A stretch of 64,000 nucleotides of DNA from Spongilla lacustris (taxonomy: Eukaryota; Porifera; Demospongiae; Spongillida; Spongillidae). Below the pieces are notes generated by a model, which was not told the origin of the DNA, did no database searches, and saw only the letters and a program-made list of their open reading frames with translations. This document shows, in pieces, positions 22,837 to 34,665 of this stretch (positions are counted from its first letter, which is position 1; each line of letters opens with the position of its first letter). The DNA lies in assembly GCA_949361645.1 (NCBI GenBank), contig OX442432.1, positions 5,468,397 through 5,532,396 on the forward strand. The letters run 5' to 3'. The translations under genes were made by a program, and so were the position numbers.

Positions 22837-23637
22837 CAGGGTCTTCACGAAAGAACGCAACGCTTTTACATCACTATAACTTAGGATTGAAATTAATTAA
22901 CTTCTTGATTTCTTTAACATATGTTGCAGAAGTTAGGCAAATACTTATTGTAAGCGGTTAAGTAATTGTATCAAAGCCCTCATAAATCAAAATATTCAAA
23001 GCCCTAGCTCTCTTATCAACATTATTCAAGATTACGGTTAGAGATAATTGATTTTAATAACTACTAATAAGTAACGCAAGATCTGAATATCCAGTGGAAC
23101 AGCATTACTGAGTTAAATAGTGAGTTATTAACATTAAAAACCGTAATATGCTTTAAAGTTGTTAAGATCGAAGCTGTTATGGGGTAACTAATTTTAATAA
23201 CCATCACTAATTACTCCATGATTAAATGAAGTCAAAAACACAATTTGATTCTGTATTAGATCATGTAGTGGTGAGTTACTATAACTCAAACTCAATTACA
23301 AATATAGTGGCCCTTTAGCATTTTCAAGTTTGATTTGATGTTTTGAATATCAACTAGTAAAACGCCAATTAAATTTCATACTTTTTCAAAAACTTATCAC
23401 GGCTATTCTTTAGATTATAAATCTTGTAATTGATTAAACGTTGTCGTACATTTGTGTCAAATGAATTAATTGCAAGGTATTTGATCTTATCTTTTGAACT
23501 GTAAAAGATAGTTGAATTTTAATAATGCGTTTGGTATTTGCCTAACCATGGTTATTGTGTATTCATAAATTGATTTAGATTGATAATCCTATTTGTATGT
23601 TCATTCAAAAGCGTTGCATACTTTCGTGAAGACCCAG
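22837..23637. mobile_element. 801-bp MITE with TA target site
   Basis: The left end CAGGGTCTTCACGAAAG and the right end, read inward, CTGGGTCTTCACGAAAG form inverted repeats that continue imperfectly through GCAACGCTTTT. TA flanks both sides. The empty site is visible in the other array units as TTCATATATAAAG. The interior is AT-rich and non-coding. The TA duplication fits the Tc1/mariner group. Confidence 0.8.
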
Positions 23638-24117
23638 TATATAAAGTCTGCACTGAAAGGAGGAGGCCCTATATTATAAATGAAGATAGCATGGCATCAA
23701 GGCATATTCCATTTAGATCTGAACCAGTATGATGGTCAATCGTTAGAGCATCAAGCCAGCTAGATGCTTTAGACCTTATTTAAAAGATGCTTCCTTTTGG
23801 ATTGACTGAATAACTGAGAATGCGGCCGGCAGAGCTTTAACACTGAGCTAAACTCTGCCGGGAAAAAAACATCTGGAGGTAGTGATGTTGCCCAACGAAT
23901 GATATAAACTCTGTGTCACTGATTTAATGAGGTTTGATATCCTGGAAGTGAAGTCTTCATACTAAGACCCCCCCCCCCCCCTTCCCAATTCGATTGAGTT
24001 GTAGTATTGAATGGACAAAAGTAACAAAATAAATGGTGTAAACATGCAATATGACTTGATATACAACCCCAGCCGTGACAACACAACAAGACAATGCACA
24101 TGTATAAATGATTAACC

Positions 24118-24660
24118 CTACGATCGAGTTCTTTGAAAGTCTTTGACCATTTGACTCATCTGATCCATGGCTTCGTACAAACCGTCCCCGCTCATTGCAC
24201 TGGTTCCATGAACGTGCCAGTTCCGCCCCTTCAATGATGGAAGCTCGAGCTTTGTGGCAACCTCGGATGGGGACGAAGCTTTTGGTAGATCTTGCTTGTT
24301 GGCCAACACCACTAATGGTACTCCGACTAGTTCCTCTGAGTTAAGGATCCAAGTTAACTCCTCTCTGACCTCGTCAAAGCGATGCTTGTCCGAACTATCA
24401 ACTACGAAGATCAGTCCGTGAGTACCTACGAAGTAGTGTTTCCACAGTGGGCGTATCTTGTCCTGCCCTCCAATGTCCCACACGGTGAACGAGACGTTCT
24501 TCACTGGAGACAACGACTCGACGTTGAATCCGATGGTCGGTATGGTGTTGACGACCTCGTTTAGTTTCAACTTGTACAGAACGGTGGTCTTGCCGGCTGC
24601 ATCCAGTCCCAACATGAGGATCTTATAGTCCTTTGAGAGCACTGAAGTCAAGTTTCCCAT
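24118..24660 (-). CDS. Arf-type small GTPase, array copy 2, shortened N-terminus
   Basis: This 180-residue intronless protein has all nucleotide-binding motifs intact (GLDAAGKT now at 18-25). Two deletions of 26 and 10 bases (total 36) removed 12 residues from the N-terminal helix while restoring the frame, leaving [20 protein letters not shown]. Gly2 is kept. The N-terminal amphipathic helix normally inserts in membranes on GTP binding, so this copy may bind membranes differently. Other differences are Glu138 in place of the usual Gly/Gln in the KLxLPS motif, and Met for Val in the TSA-x-SG loop. Confidence 0.82.
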   Translation of the reverse strand: MGNLTSVLSKDYKILMLGLDAAGKTTVLYKLKLNEVVNTIPTIGFNVESLSPVKNVSFTVWDIGGQDKIRPLWKHYFVGTHGLIFVVDSSDKHRFDEVREELTWILNSEELVGVPLVVLANKQDLPKASSPSEVATKLELPSLKGRNWHVHGTSAMSGDGLYEAMDQMSQMVKDFQRTRS

Positions 24661-24810
24661 TAATTGTTCACGTTTATCCGGTAGCTTACAGTTTCCGCGC
24701 TGCTCGTTAGAGCTGATTGTTTAAGCTGACTGCTTTGTATGTTTGTTTGAATCATATCCTTTTTTATAATAACCAAGCTGTAACTATAAAGCCACGAAGA
24801 TACCAACCAA

Positions 24811-24825
24811 GTCGAGAGAATCGAC
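24811..24825. promoter_or_regulatory. Conserved promoter palindrome GTCGA-N5-TCGAC
   Basis: This lies about 150-165 bases upstream of Arf copy 2. The same dyad is intact in copies 4, 5 and 6. Copies 1, 3 and 7 have GTCAA on one side. The pseudogene has the fully symmetric GTCAA/TTGAC version. A TGACGTAA (CRE-like) site and CTATAAATAG lie further upstream in most copies. Confidence 0.4.
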
Positions 24826-25062
24826 GTGGCAGTTCATAAACTATAAATAAAATCTTTGACGTAATGTATAACAGTTTGGATTACTGTACGGAAATTTCTA
24901 AATCCATGTAAAATTGATTTGTACATGTATTTTAAAAGCTTATTTTATACACTGAGTGTACGACGTTCTAGCATTAGAACGGCTACCTAATGTTCTTTAT
25001 TGACGCGGTAAATGTATACATGTGGAAGAATTACATTAGTTTGATTAATACTCTTACCCTGA

Positions 25063-25330
25063 TGGAATCGGGAGTGTCTGCAGGTTGTGCTGCCCTAGCT
25101 GCTGAAGAGAGGAAGCATGCGACCAATGACGCGAACTGGGTTGGATATGTGTTCCCCTTGTCACTGAGTCGTATGGTGCTTGGGGCAGTGAAGCTGTAGA
25201 AGTTTTCTCCCAGTTGGCCTCAAGACTCACCACCTTATCATGCAGGCCCAAGTCCTCGGTACCTAATGACATTTACCGCAGTCTAAACCTACATCTGGTG
25301 AGAGCCAATGCCACAGCCATTCTCACCAGA
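25063..25330 (+). mobile_element. Retroelement C-terminal tail (family B) in Arf unit 2
   Basis: Nearly identical to the fragment in unit 1, including the ALAAEERKHATNDANWVGYV frame, so it was duplicated with the unit. Confidence 0.6.
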
Positions 25331-25513
25331 TGCATTCAGTTTGTGTATGTAATGCCGTATGTCAGTAAAGAATTGTGTACATAAGGTTTTTGTACATGTA
25401 TACCTTTGCTATTTTAAGGTAGTAAAAATTGGTATTTATTTATATACTGACTTTGCATCACAGATCAAATTAGGGTATTTGTACGAAGATATAAAGAAAA
25501 ATGTACCAGTATC

Positions 25514-25541
25514 TTGATGAGTGGATAACTCAGGGACGAAA
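25514..25541 (+). other. Hammerhead-like motif, unit 2 (core mutated)
   Basis: The block reads TTGATGA in place of CTGATGA, then GAAA. The first core base is changed, so any ribozyme here would be inactive. Confidence 0.25.
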
Positions 25542-26339
25542 TGCTAACAGTGCTGGTTACCACCACTGAAGACACCATAAGCACTATTTGCATGTATAAT
25601 TTTTAAAAATGTAAATGGTAAAGGGTAGGGCCAGATTGCAAAGACATCATCTAGAAGTGGGTATTTATCTGATGCAAAACGGCAACTGTGTACACTACCA
25701 TCATGCAGGAGTATTTCACCTTACAGCCATGGCAGTTCATAATATATCCAAACATGACAGCTAATCCCTTATAAGCTAAGGTTACATTTTGCTTGCAGTC
25801 ATCTTGATATATCTAATGAAGTTAGACAGGTTAATCCAACTTATGAGTCTGAATTGGTCCTTACACTGATCCAAGCTTAAAGCACAGCCCTTACATACTA
25901 TAGCATAGTCCTTGCATTGACCCAAGCATAGCACAGGCCTTACATTGCTTACATTGGCCGAAACCTACACATTATACTCCATGAAGCCTAACAGCACAGT
26001 CCTTACATTGGTCTGAGCCTACATATTCAACCCCATGCATGCTCTTCATATATTAAGTCTGCACTGAATGGAGGAGGCCCTATATTATAAATGAAGATTG
26101 CATGGCATCAAGGCATATGCCATTTGGATATGAACCAGTATGATGGTCAATCGTTAGAGCACCAAGCCAGCTAGATGCCTTAGTCCTTAATTCCTGATTG
26201 AGAATGTGGCAGAGCTCTAACAACTGAACTCTGAAAAACATCTGGAAGGAGTGATGTTGCCCAACGAATGATATTCAGCTGCTATAAAGGTGTCACTGAT
26301 TTAACGAGGTTTGATATCCTGGAAGTGAGGTCTTCATAC

Positions 26340-26342
<3 letters not shown>

Positions 26343-26375
<33 letters not shown>

Positions 26376-26376
26376 T
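26343..26376. repeat. Poly-C tract 3' of Arf copy 3
   Basis: About 33 C, the longest of these tracts, at the position homologous to the one after copy 1. Confidence 0.9.
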
Positions 26377-26523
26377 TCCCAATTCGATTGAGTTGGAGTA
26401 CTGAATGGACAAAAGTAACAAAATAAATGGTGTAACCATGCAATATGACTTGATATACAACGCCAGCCGTGACAACACAACAAGACAATGCACATGCATA
26501 AATGTAAGAACGCGATATTAACC

Positions 26524-27102
26524 CTACGATCGAGTTCTCTGAAAGTCTTTGACCATTTGACTCATCTGATCCATGGCTTCGTACAAACCGTCCCCGCTCA
26601 CTGCACTGGTTCCATGAACGTGCCAGCTCCGCCCCTTCGATGATGGAAGCCCGAGCTTTGTGGCAACCTCGGATGGGGACGATGCTTTGGGTAGATCTTG
26701 CTTGTTGGCCAACACCACTAATGGAACTCCGACTAGTTCCTCCGAGTTAAGGATCCAAGTTAACTCCTCTCTGACCTCGTCAAAGCGATGCTTATCCGAA
26801 CTATCAACTACGAAGATCAGTCCGTGAGTACCTACGAAGTAGTGTTTCCACAGTGGACGTATCTTGTCCTGCCCTCCAATGTCCCACACGGTGAACGAGA
26901 CGTTCTTCACTGGAGACAACGACTCGACGTTGAATCCGATGGTCGGTATGGTTTTGACGACCTCGTTTAGTTTCAACTTGTACAGAACGGTGGTCTTGCC
27001 GGCTGCATCCAGTCCCAACATGAGGATCTTAGCAGGACGATCGGAGAACCTGTCGAGTAGTCCTTTGAGAGCACTCGTCAGTGCTGAAGTCAAGTTTCCC
27101 AT
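26524..27102 (-). CDS. Arf-type small GTPase, array copy 3
   Basis: This is a 192-residue intronless frame with every G motif intact. Differences from copy 1 include Lys50 for Asn in the switch I region ([12 protein letters not shown]), Lys86, Ser155 for Leu and Ser159 for Asn. Its 5' flank belongs to the B type, which lacks the retroelement tail and has a CACGTGACATCCAGCAGCC block. Confidence 0.88.
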   Translation of the reverse strand: MGNLTSALTSALKGLLDRFSDRPAKILMLGLDAAGKTTVLYKLKLNEVVKTIPTIGFNVESLSPVKNVSFTVWDIGGQDKIRPLWKHYFVGTHGLIFVVDSSDKHRFDEVREELTWILNSEELVGVPLVVLANKQDLPKASSPSEVATKLGLPSSKGRSWHVHGTSAVSGDGLYEAMDQMSQMVKDFQRTRS

Positions 27103-27608
27103 TGTTCACGTTTGTCTGGTAGCTTACAGTTTCCGCTGCTCGTTAGAGCTGATTGTTCAAGCTGACTGCTTTGTATGTTTGTTTGAATCATATCCTTTTT
27201 TATAATAACCAAGCATAAAGCCACGAAGATACTAACCAAGTCAAGAGAATCGACGTGGCAGTTCAATTTCCGTAATCCTAATTGTTATACATTACGTCAA
27301 AAATGCTATTTATAGTTTATGATCTATAAAATACAACCATGTGTTGTATTATTTAAGCTTATTTAAAACACACTGATTTATACTCTGAGCGTACGACGTT
27401 CTAATATTATAACGGCTACCTATTTTTTCAACATGCACCACGTGACATCCAGCAGCCAAACATGCTTTGCTGTAAATATACCGTATTATCCATGTGGTGG
27501 GCATGTTAGTTTTTGACGTAAATGTATACGTAAATGGTACAATTAACAAATTAGTTTGATGATATGCGGCTTAGGGTTGTGTGATATAAAGAAAAGTATA
27601 CCAGTACC

Positions 27609-27636
27609 CTGATGAGTGGATAACTCAGGGACGAAA
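27609..27636 (+). other. Hammerhead-like core motif, unit 3
   Basis: CTGATGA and GAAA are both intact, with the same spacer as in unit 1. Confidence 0.3.
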
Positions 27637-27646
27637 TGCTAACAAT

Positions 27647-28085
27647 AGAGGGGTTGCATGGCCTACGTCACGTCGCAATGTCATGTGACAATTTATATTG
27701 CAACTTTTTTATATTGGGGGCAAGCGAGTATGGCGCGTCAATGGAATGGAGCGTATTGTCAGAGTTTATCAGCGGTCGCCTGAGCCAGATATGAATCTAA
27801 AGTGTTGCAAGCGGGTTTAGGCATTGACTCTTACTCGATCGACTATCTAACTCCTGCTGTTCTTTACTTTGCCAGAAATTGGCAGATGGTACAGGAAAGA
27901 ACCTTACATACCTTGGCGGGTGGTAGGAAAGAACTTTACATGTCCGATCGCTTCAAGCACCCGACAACGCAGCAAGTTTTACTTGATAGACGTGCTACAC
28001 TATCCTTACGCTTTGCCCCCAATGTAAAATTCTACGTATAAAATCGCTTCGTCACATGACATCACGAGATCCATGCAACCCCTCT
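27647..28085. mobile_element. 439-bp inverted-repeat element
   Basis: A perfect 15-base terminal inverted repeat, AGAGGGGTTGCATGG, is flanked by AT on both sides. The empty site is present in the other units (GCTAACAATGGC). An inner imperfect repeat contains GTCATGTGAC. An 80-codon frame inside (27802-28041) has no recognised domain. It was inserted after array formation, because only unit 3 has it. Confidence 0.75.
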
Positions 28086-29154
28086 ATGGCTATCACCAAG
28101 GCACCATAAGCACTATTTGCGTGTATCATTTTTTTAAAATGTCAAATGGGGTTCATACAAAGGGTAGGGCCAGACTACAGACATCATTTGGAAGCCGGTG
28201 CGTATTTATCTGATGCAAAGAGCAGTCTTGTGCACTACCAACATGCAAGAGTATTTCACCTTACAGCCGTGGAAGTTTATAACATGACAGCTAATCCGTT
28301 ATAAGGTAAGGATGCATTTTGCTTACAGTCATCTTGATATGTTTAATGAAGTTAGACTGGTCAGGAGGATTTATACATGCACTGACAAAGCTCACCTTGT
28401 GAGTCTGAATTGGTCCTGCTTAAAGCACAGCCCTTACATACAGCACAGTCCTTTCATTGGTTGACAGTACAGCCCTTTTGGCTCAAGCTTATAGCACAGC
28501 CCTAACATTGGTCCAAGCCTACAGCACCCAAGCTTGGTCCAAGCAAAAAATTTTTTTTTCAATTAGAGAGGCCATCCTTTTGTTCTGGTATAGAAAAAAA
28601 AAAAAAAAACAGAGGTTAAGGTGATTCATATTCAACCCCATGCATGCTCTTCATATATAAAGTCTGCACTGAATGGAGGAGGCCCTATATTATAAATGAA
28701 GATTGCATGGCATCAAGGCATATTCCATTTAAATCTGAACCAGTATGATGGCCAATCGTTAGAGCACCAAGCCAGCTAGATACTTTAGACCAAAAGATGC
28801 TTCATTTTGGATTGAATAACTGAGAATGCAGCACAGCTTTTTAACAGCTGAACTCTGAAAAATATCTGGAGGCCCAACGAATGATATTCAGCTGCTATAA
28901 AGGTGTCACTGATTTAACGAGGTTTGATATCCTGGATGTGAGGTTTTCATACAAAGATGACCCCTCCCCCTCCTCCTCCCTCCACCAATTCGGATTGAGT
29001 TGAATATTGCAGTTTGTGTATCAGTTATTGAATGGACAATTGGAAAGAAAGTAACAAAATAAATGGTGTAACCATGCAATATGACGTGATATACAAGGCC
29101 TAACAACACAATAAGACAATGCACATGCATAAATGTAAGAACGCGATATTAACC

Positions 29155-29733
29155 CTACGATCGAGTTCTCTGAAAGTCTTTGACCATTTGACTCATCTGA
29201 TCCATGGCTTCGTACAAACCGTCCCCGCTCACTGCACTGGTTCCATGAACGTGCCAGCTCCGCCCCTTCAATGATGGAAGCCCGAGCTTTGTGGCAACCT
29301 CGGATGGGGACGAAGCTTTGGGTAGATCTTGCTTGTTGGCCAACACCACTAATGGTACTCCGACTAGTTCCTCCGAGTTAAGGATCCAAGTTAACTCCTC
29401 TCTGACCTCGTCAAAGCGATGCTTATCCGAACTATCCACTACGAAGATCAGTCCGTGAGTACCTACGAAGTAGTGCCTCCACAGTGGACGGATCTTGTCC
29501 TGCCCTCCAATGTCCCACACGGTGAACGAGACGTTCTTCACTGGAGACAACGACTCGACGTTGAATCCGATGGTCGGTATGGTGTTGACGACCTCGTTTA
29601 GTTTCAACTTGTACAGAACGGTGGTCTTGCCGGCTGCATCCAGTCCCAACATGAGGATCTTAGCAGGACGATCGGAGAACCTGTCAAGTAGTCCTTGGAG
29701 AGCACTCGTCAGTGCTGAAGTCAAGTTTCCCAT
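29155..29733 (-). CDS. Arf-type small GTPase, array copy 4
   Basis: A 192-residue intronless protein with all GTPase motifs intact. It has Gln13 (ALQGLLDR), shared only with copy 7, plus Arg86 as in copy 1 and Ser159. The TATA-like box upstream is expanded (TTTATTTATAAT on the plus strand). Confidence 0.88.
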   Translation of the reverse strand: MGNLTSALTSALQGLLDRFSDRPAKILMLGLDAAGKTTVLYKLKLNEVVNTIPTIGFNVESLSPVKNVSFTVWDIGGQDKIRPLWRHYFVGTHGLIFVVDSSDKHRFDEVREELTWILNSEELVGVPLVVLANKQDLPKASSPSEVATKLGLPSLKGRSWHVHGTSAVSGDGLYEAMDQMSQMVKDFQRTRS

Positions 29734-30139
29734 TGTTCACGTTTATCCGGTAGCTTATAGTTTCCGCTGCTCGTTAGAGCTGATTGTTCACGCTGACTGA
29801 TTTGTATGTTTGTTTGAATCATATCCTTTTATTTATTTATAATAACCAAGCATAAAGCCACGAAGATACCAACCAAGTCGAGAGAATCGACGTGGCAGTT
29901 CATAAACTATAAATAGAATCTTTGACGTAATGTATAACAGTTAAGATTACTGTACGCAAATTCATGTAACATTGTACATGCGTTCCTCATGTATTTAAGC
30001 TTATTTTATACACTGAGTGTACGACGTTCTAACATTACAACGGCTACCTATTTTATCAAATGTTTTATTTGAGGCGGTAAATGTATATGTCAATGGAAGA
30101 ATTAAAACATTCTACTTAATACTCTTACCCTGATGGAAT

Positions 30140-30410
30140 CGGGAGTGTCTCAGTACAGGTTGTGCTGTCCTAGCTGCTGCAGAGAGGAAACATGTGGCCA
30201 ATGACGCAAACTGGGTTGGATATGTGTTCCCCTTGTCACTGAGTCGTATGGTGCTTGGGGCAGTGAAGCTGTAGAAGTTTTCTCCCAGTTGGCCTCAAGA
30301 CTCACCACTTTATCATGCAGGCCCATATCCTCTGTACTTAATGACATTTACCGCAGTCTAAACCTACACCTGGTGAGAGCTAGCCAATGCCACAGCCATC
30401 CTCACCAGAT
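30140..30410 (+). mobile_element. Retroelement C-terminal tail (family B) in Arf unit 4
   Basis: The same fragment as in units 1 and 2, with extra indels (a 4-base insertion before the CAGGTTGTGCTG stretch and an added AGCT in GAGAGCTAGCC). Confidence 0.55.
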
Positions 30411-30596
30411 GCATTCAGTTTGTGTATGCAATTATATAAAGAATTATGTACATCAAAGGTTTATGTATATATACATGTATACCTTTGCTATTTTAAGGTA
30501 GTAAAAAATTGATATTTGTTTATATACTCTGACTTTGCATCACAAGATCAAGTTATGGTATTTGTACGAAGATATAAAGAAAAGCATACCAGTATC

Positions 30597-30630
30597 CTGA
30601 TGAGTGGCACTGGATAACTCAGGGACGAAA
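30597..30630 (+). other. Hammerhead-like core motif, unit 4
   Basis: CTGATGA and GAAA are intact. Six extra bases sit in the segment between them, where a loop would be. Confidence 0.3.
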
Positions 30631-31559
30631 TGGTATAGGGCCAGATTGCAAAGACATCATCTAGAATCAGGTATTTATCTGCATGATGCAAAAAGCTGCA
30701 GTTGTGTACACTACCATCATGCAGGAGTATTTCACCTTACAGCCATGGCAGTTCATAATATATCCAAACATGACAGCTAATCCCTTATAAGGTAAGGTTA
30801 CATTTTGCTTGCAGTCATCTTGATATGTTTAATGAAGTTAGACAGGTTAAGAGGATTTCAGTATGCACTGACAAAATCCAACTTATGAGTCTGAATTGGT
30901 CCTTACACTGATCCAAGCTTAAAGCACAGCCCCTACGTACTACAGCATAGTCCTTACATTGACCCAAACTTAAAGCACAGCCCTTAAAATTGGCCCAAGC
31001 CTACAGCATGCACACCATGAAGCCTAACGGCACAGTCCTTACAATTATAGTCCAATTCAAGCCTACATATTCAACCCCATGCATGCTCTTCATATATAAA
31101 GTCTGCACTGAATGGAGATGAAAATTGCATGGCATCAAGGCATATTCCATTTAGATCTGAACCAGTATGATGGCCAATCGTTAGAGCACCAAGCCAGCTA
31201 GATGCTTTAGACCTTATTTTCCTCAAAAGATGCTCCCTTTTGGATTGAATAACTGAGAATGCGGCCGGCAGAGCTTTAACAGCTAAACTCTGCCGGAAAA
31301 ATTTCTGGAGGTAGTGATGTTGCCCAACGAATGATATACAAAGGTGTCACTGATTTAACGAGGTTTGATATCTTGGAAGTGAGGTCTTCATACTAAGACA
31401 CCTTTCAGTCCCCCCCCCCCCCCTTCCCAATTCGATTGAGTTGTAGTATTGAATGGACAAAAGTAACAAAATAAATGGTGTAACCATGCAATATGACTTG
31501 ATATACAACCCCAGCCGGGACAACACAACAAGAAAATGCACATGCATAAATGATTAACC

Positions 31560-32138
31560 CTACGATCGAGTTCTCTGAAAGTCTTTGACCATTTGACTCA
31601 TCTGATCCATGGCTTCGTACAAACCGTCCCCGCTCACTGCACTGGTTCCATGAACGTGCCAGCTCCGCCCCTTCAATGATGGAAGCTGGAGCTTTGTGGC
31701 AACCTCGGATGGGGACGAAGCTTTGGGTAGATCTTGCTTGTTGGCCAACACCACTAATGGTACTCCGACTAGTTCCTCCGAGTTAAGGATCCAAGTTAAC
31801 TCCTCTCTGACCTCGTCAAAGCGATGCTTGTCCGAACTATCAACTACGAAGATCAGTCCGTGAGTACCTACGAAGTAGTGTTTCCACAGTGGGCGAATCT
31901 TGTCCTGCCCTCCAATGTCCCACACGGTGAACGAGACGTTCTTCACTGGAGACAATGACTCGACGTTGAATCCGATGGTCGGTATGGTGTTGACGACCTC
32001 GTTTAGTTTCAACTTGTACAGAACGGTGGTCTTGCCGGCTGCATCCAGTCCCAACATGAGGATCTTAGCAGGACGATCGGAGAACCTGTCGAGTAGCCCT
32101 TTGAGAGCACTCGTCAGTGCTGAAGTCAAGTTTCCCAT
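31560..32138 (-). CDS. Arf-type small GTPase, array copy 5
   Basis: A 192-residue intronless protein with intact P-loop, switches, NKQD and TSA. It has Lys86, Gln151 (KLQLPS) and Ser159. The 5' flank pairs with copy 4, while the 3' flank pairs with copy 2. Confidence 0.88.
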   Translation of the reverse strand: MGNLTSALTSALKGLLDRFSDRPAKILMLGLDAAGKTTVLYKLKLNEVVNTIPTIGFNVESLSPVKNVSFTVWDIGGQDKIRPLWKHYFVGTHGLIFVVDSSDKHRFDEVREELTWILNSEELVGVPLVVLANKQDLPKASSPSEVATKLQLPSLKGRSWHVHGTSAVSGDGLYEAMDQMSQMVKDFQRTRS

Positions 32139-32534
32139 TGTTCACGTTTATCCGGTAGCTTATAGTTTCCGCTGCTCGTTAGAGCTGATTGTTCAAGCTG
32201 ACTGATTTGTATGTTTGTTTGAATCATATTTTATAATAACCAAGCTGTAACTATAAAGCCACGAAGATACCAACCAAGTCGAGAGAATCGACGTGGCAGT
32301 TCATAAACTATAAATAGAATCTTTGACGTAATGCATAACAGTTTGGATTACTGTACGCAAATTCATGTAACATTGTACATGCGTTCCTCATGTATTTAAG
32401 CTTATTTTATACACTGAGTGTACGACGTTCTAACATTACAACGGCTACCTATTTTATCAAATGTTTTATTTGAGGCGGTAAATGTATATGTCAATGGAAG
32501 AATTAAAACATTCTACTTAATACTCTTACCCTGA

Positions 32535-32810
32535 TGGGATCGGGAGTGTCTACAGGTTGTGCTGCCCTAGCTGCTGCAGAGAGGAAGCATGTGGCCAATG
32601 ACGCAAACTGGGTTGGATATGTGTTCCCCTTGTCACTGAGTCGTATGGTGCTTGGGGCAGTAAAGCTGTAGAAGCTTTCTCCCAGTTGGCCTCAAGACTC
32701 ACCACCTTATCATGCAGGCCCAAGTCCTCTGTACTTAATGACATTTACCGCAGTCTAAACCTACACCTGGTGAGAGCTAGCCAATGCCACAACCATCCTC
32801 ACCAGATGCA
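32535..32810 (+). mobile_element. Retroelement C-terminal tail (family B) in Arf unit 5
   Basis: The same remnant as in units 1, 2 and 4, and closest to unit 4. Confidence 0.55.
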
Positions 32811-32986
32811 TTCAGTTTGTGTATGTAATTATATAAAGAATTATGTACATCAAAGGTTTATGTACATGTATACCTTTGCTATTTTAAGGTAGTAAAAATT
32901 GATATTTGTTTATATACTCTGACTTTGCATCACAAGATCAAGTTATGGTATTTGTACGAAGATATAAAGAAAAGTATACCAGTATC

Positions 32987-33014
32987 CTGATGAGTGGATA
33001 ACTCAGGGACGAAA
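32987..33014 (+). other. Hammerhead-like core motif, unit 5
   Basis: CTGATGA and GAAA are intact with the unit-1 spacer. The sequence after GAAA differs (TGGTAGGG). Confidence 0.3.
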
Positions 33015-33329
33015 TGGTAGGGCCAGATTGCAAAGACATCATCTAGAAGTGGGTATTTATCTGATGCAAAAAGCGGCAGTTGTGTACACTACCATCATGC
33101 AGGAGTATTTCACCTTACAGCCATGGCAGTTCATAATATATCCAAACATGACAGCTAATCCCTTATAAGGTAAGGTTACATTTTGCTTGCAGTCATCTTT
33201 ATATGTTTAATGAAGTTAGACAGGTTAAGAGGATTTCAGTATGCACTGACAAAATCCAACTTATGAGTCTGAATTGGTCCTTACACTGATCCAAGCTTAA
33301 AGCACAACCCTAGCTTACATATACTACGG

Positions 33330-33600
33330 CGGCATAGTCCTTACATTGACCCAAACTTAAAGCACAGCCCTTGCGTACTACAGCATAGTCCTTACATTGA
33401 CCCAAACTTAAAGCACAGCCCTTGCTTACTACAGCATAGTCCTTACATTGACCCAAACTTAAAGCACAGCCCTTACGTACTACAGCATAGTCCTTACATT
33501 GACCCAAGCTTAAAGCACAGCCCTTGCGTACTACAGCATAGTCCTTACATTGACCCAAACCTAAAGCACAGCCCTTAAATTGGCCCAAGCCTACAGCATG
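33330..33600. repeat. 51-bp minisatellite, about five copies
   Basis: The unit contains AGTCCTTACATTGACCCAA and AAAGCACAGCCCTTGCGTAC. One or two degenerate copies exist in the other Arf units, and here it has expanded. The 51-base period is divisible by three and leaves an open frame of GCALSLGQCKDYAVVRK repeats on the minus strand, which I do not treat as a gene. Confidence 0.88.
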
Positions 33601-34092
33601 CACACCATGAAGCCTAACAGCACAGACCTTAAGTCTGCACTGAATGGAGGAGGCCCTATATTATAAATGAAGATTGCATGGCATCAAGGCATATGCCATT
33701 TAGATCTGAACCAGTATGATGGTCAATCGTTAGAGCACCAAGCCAGCTAGATGCTTTAGACCTTATTTCCCTAGCTCAAAAGATGCTCCCTTTTGGATTG
33801 AATAACTGAGAATGTGGCCGGCAGAGCTTTAACAGCTAAACTCTGCCGGAAAAACATCTGAAGGTAGTGATGTTGCCCAACGAATGATATAAACTCTGTG
33901 TCACTGATTTAACGAGGTTTAATATCTTGGAAGTGAGGTCTTCATACTAAGACACACACCCCCTTCCCAATTCGATTGAGTTGTAGCATTGAATGGACAA
34001 AAGTAACAAAATAAATGGTGTAACCATGCAATATGACTTGATATACAACGCCAGCCGGGACAATGCACATGCATAAATGATTAACCCTACGA

Positions 34093-34665
34093 TCAAGTTC
34101 TCTGATAGTCTTTGACCATTTGACTCATCTGATCCATGGCTTCGTACAAACCGTCCCCGCTCACTGCACTGGTTCCATGAACGTGCCAGCTCCGCCCCTT
34201 CAATGATGGAAGCTGGAGCTTTGTGGCAACCTCGGATGTGGACGAAGCTTTGGGTAGATCTTGCTTGTTGGCCAACACCACTAATGGTACTCCGACTAGT
34301 TCCTCCGAGTTAAGGATCCAAGTTAACTCCTCTCTGACCTCGTCAAAGCGATGCTTGTCCGAACTATCCACTACGAAGATCAGTCCGTGAGTACCTACGA
34401 AGTAGTGTTTCCATAGTGGGCGTATCTTGTCCTGCCCTCCAATGTCCCACATGGTGAACGAGACGTTCTTCACTGGAGACAACGACTCGACGTTGAATCC
34501 GATAGTGGGTATGGTGTTGACGACCTCGTTTAGTTTCAACTTGTACAGAACGGTGGTCTTGCCGGCTGCATCCAGTCCCAACATGAGGATCTTAGCAGGA
34601 CGATCGGAGAACCTGTCGAATAGTCCTTTGAGAGCACTCGTCAATGCTGAAGTCAAGTTTCCCAT
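34093..34665 (-). CDS. Arf-type small GTPase, array copy 6, last two residues lost
   Basis: A 190-residue intronless protein. A CGA to TGA change removes the last two residues (ends QRT). G motifs are intact. Unique changes are Phe16 (GLFDRF), Met72 for Val just before WDIGGQDK, Thr143 for Pro and Tyr187 for Phe. It has the most private changes of the full-length copies, so it may be under weaker constraint. Confidence 0.84.
   Translation of the reverse strand: MGNLTSALTSALKGLFDRFSDRPAKILMLGLDAAGKTTVLYKLKLNEVVNTIPTIGFNVESLSPVKNVSFTMWDIGGQDKIRPLWKHYFVGTHGLIFVVDSSDKHRFDEVREELTWILNSEELVGVPLVVLANKQDLPKASSTSEVATKLQLPSLKGRSWHVHGTSAVSGDGLYEAMDQMSQMVKDYQRT

Noticed and set aside
33310..33603. 97-codon repeat protein, minus strand
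   Set aside because: 51-bp minisatellite in an Arf spacer; homologous spacers in other units are not open.
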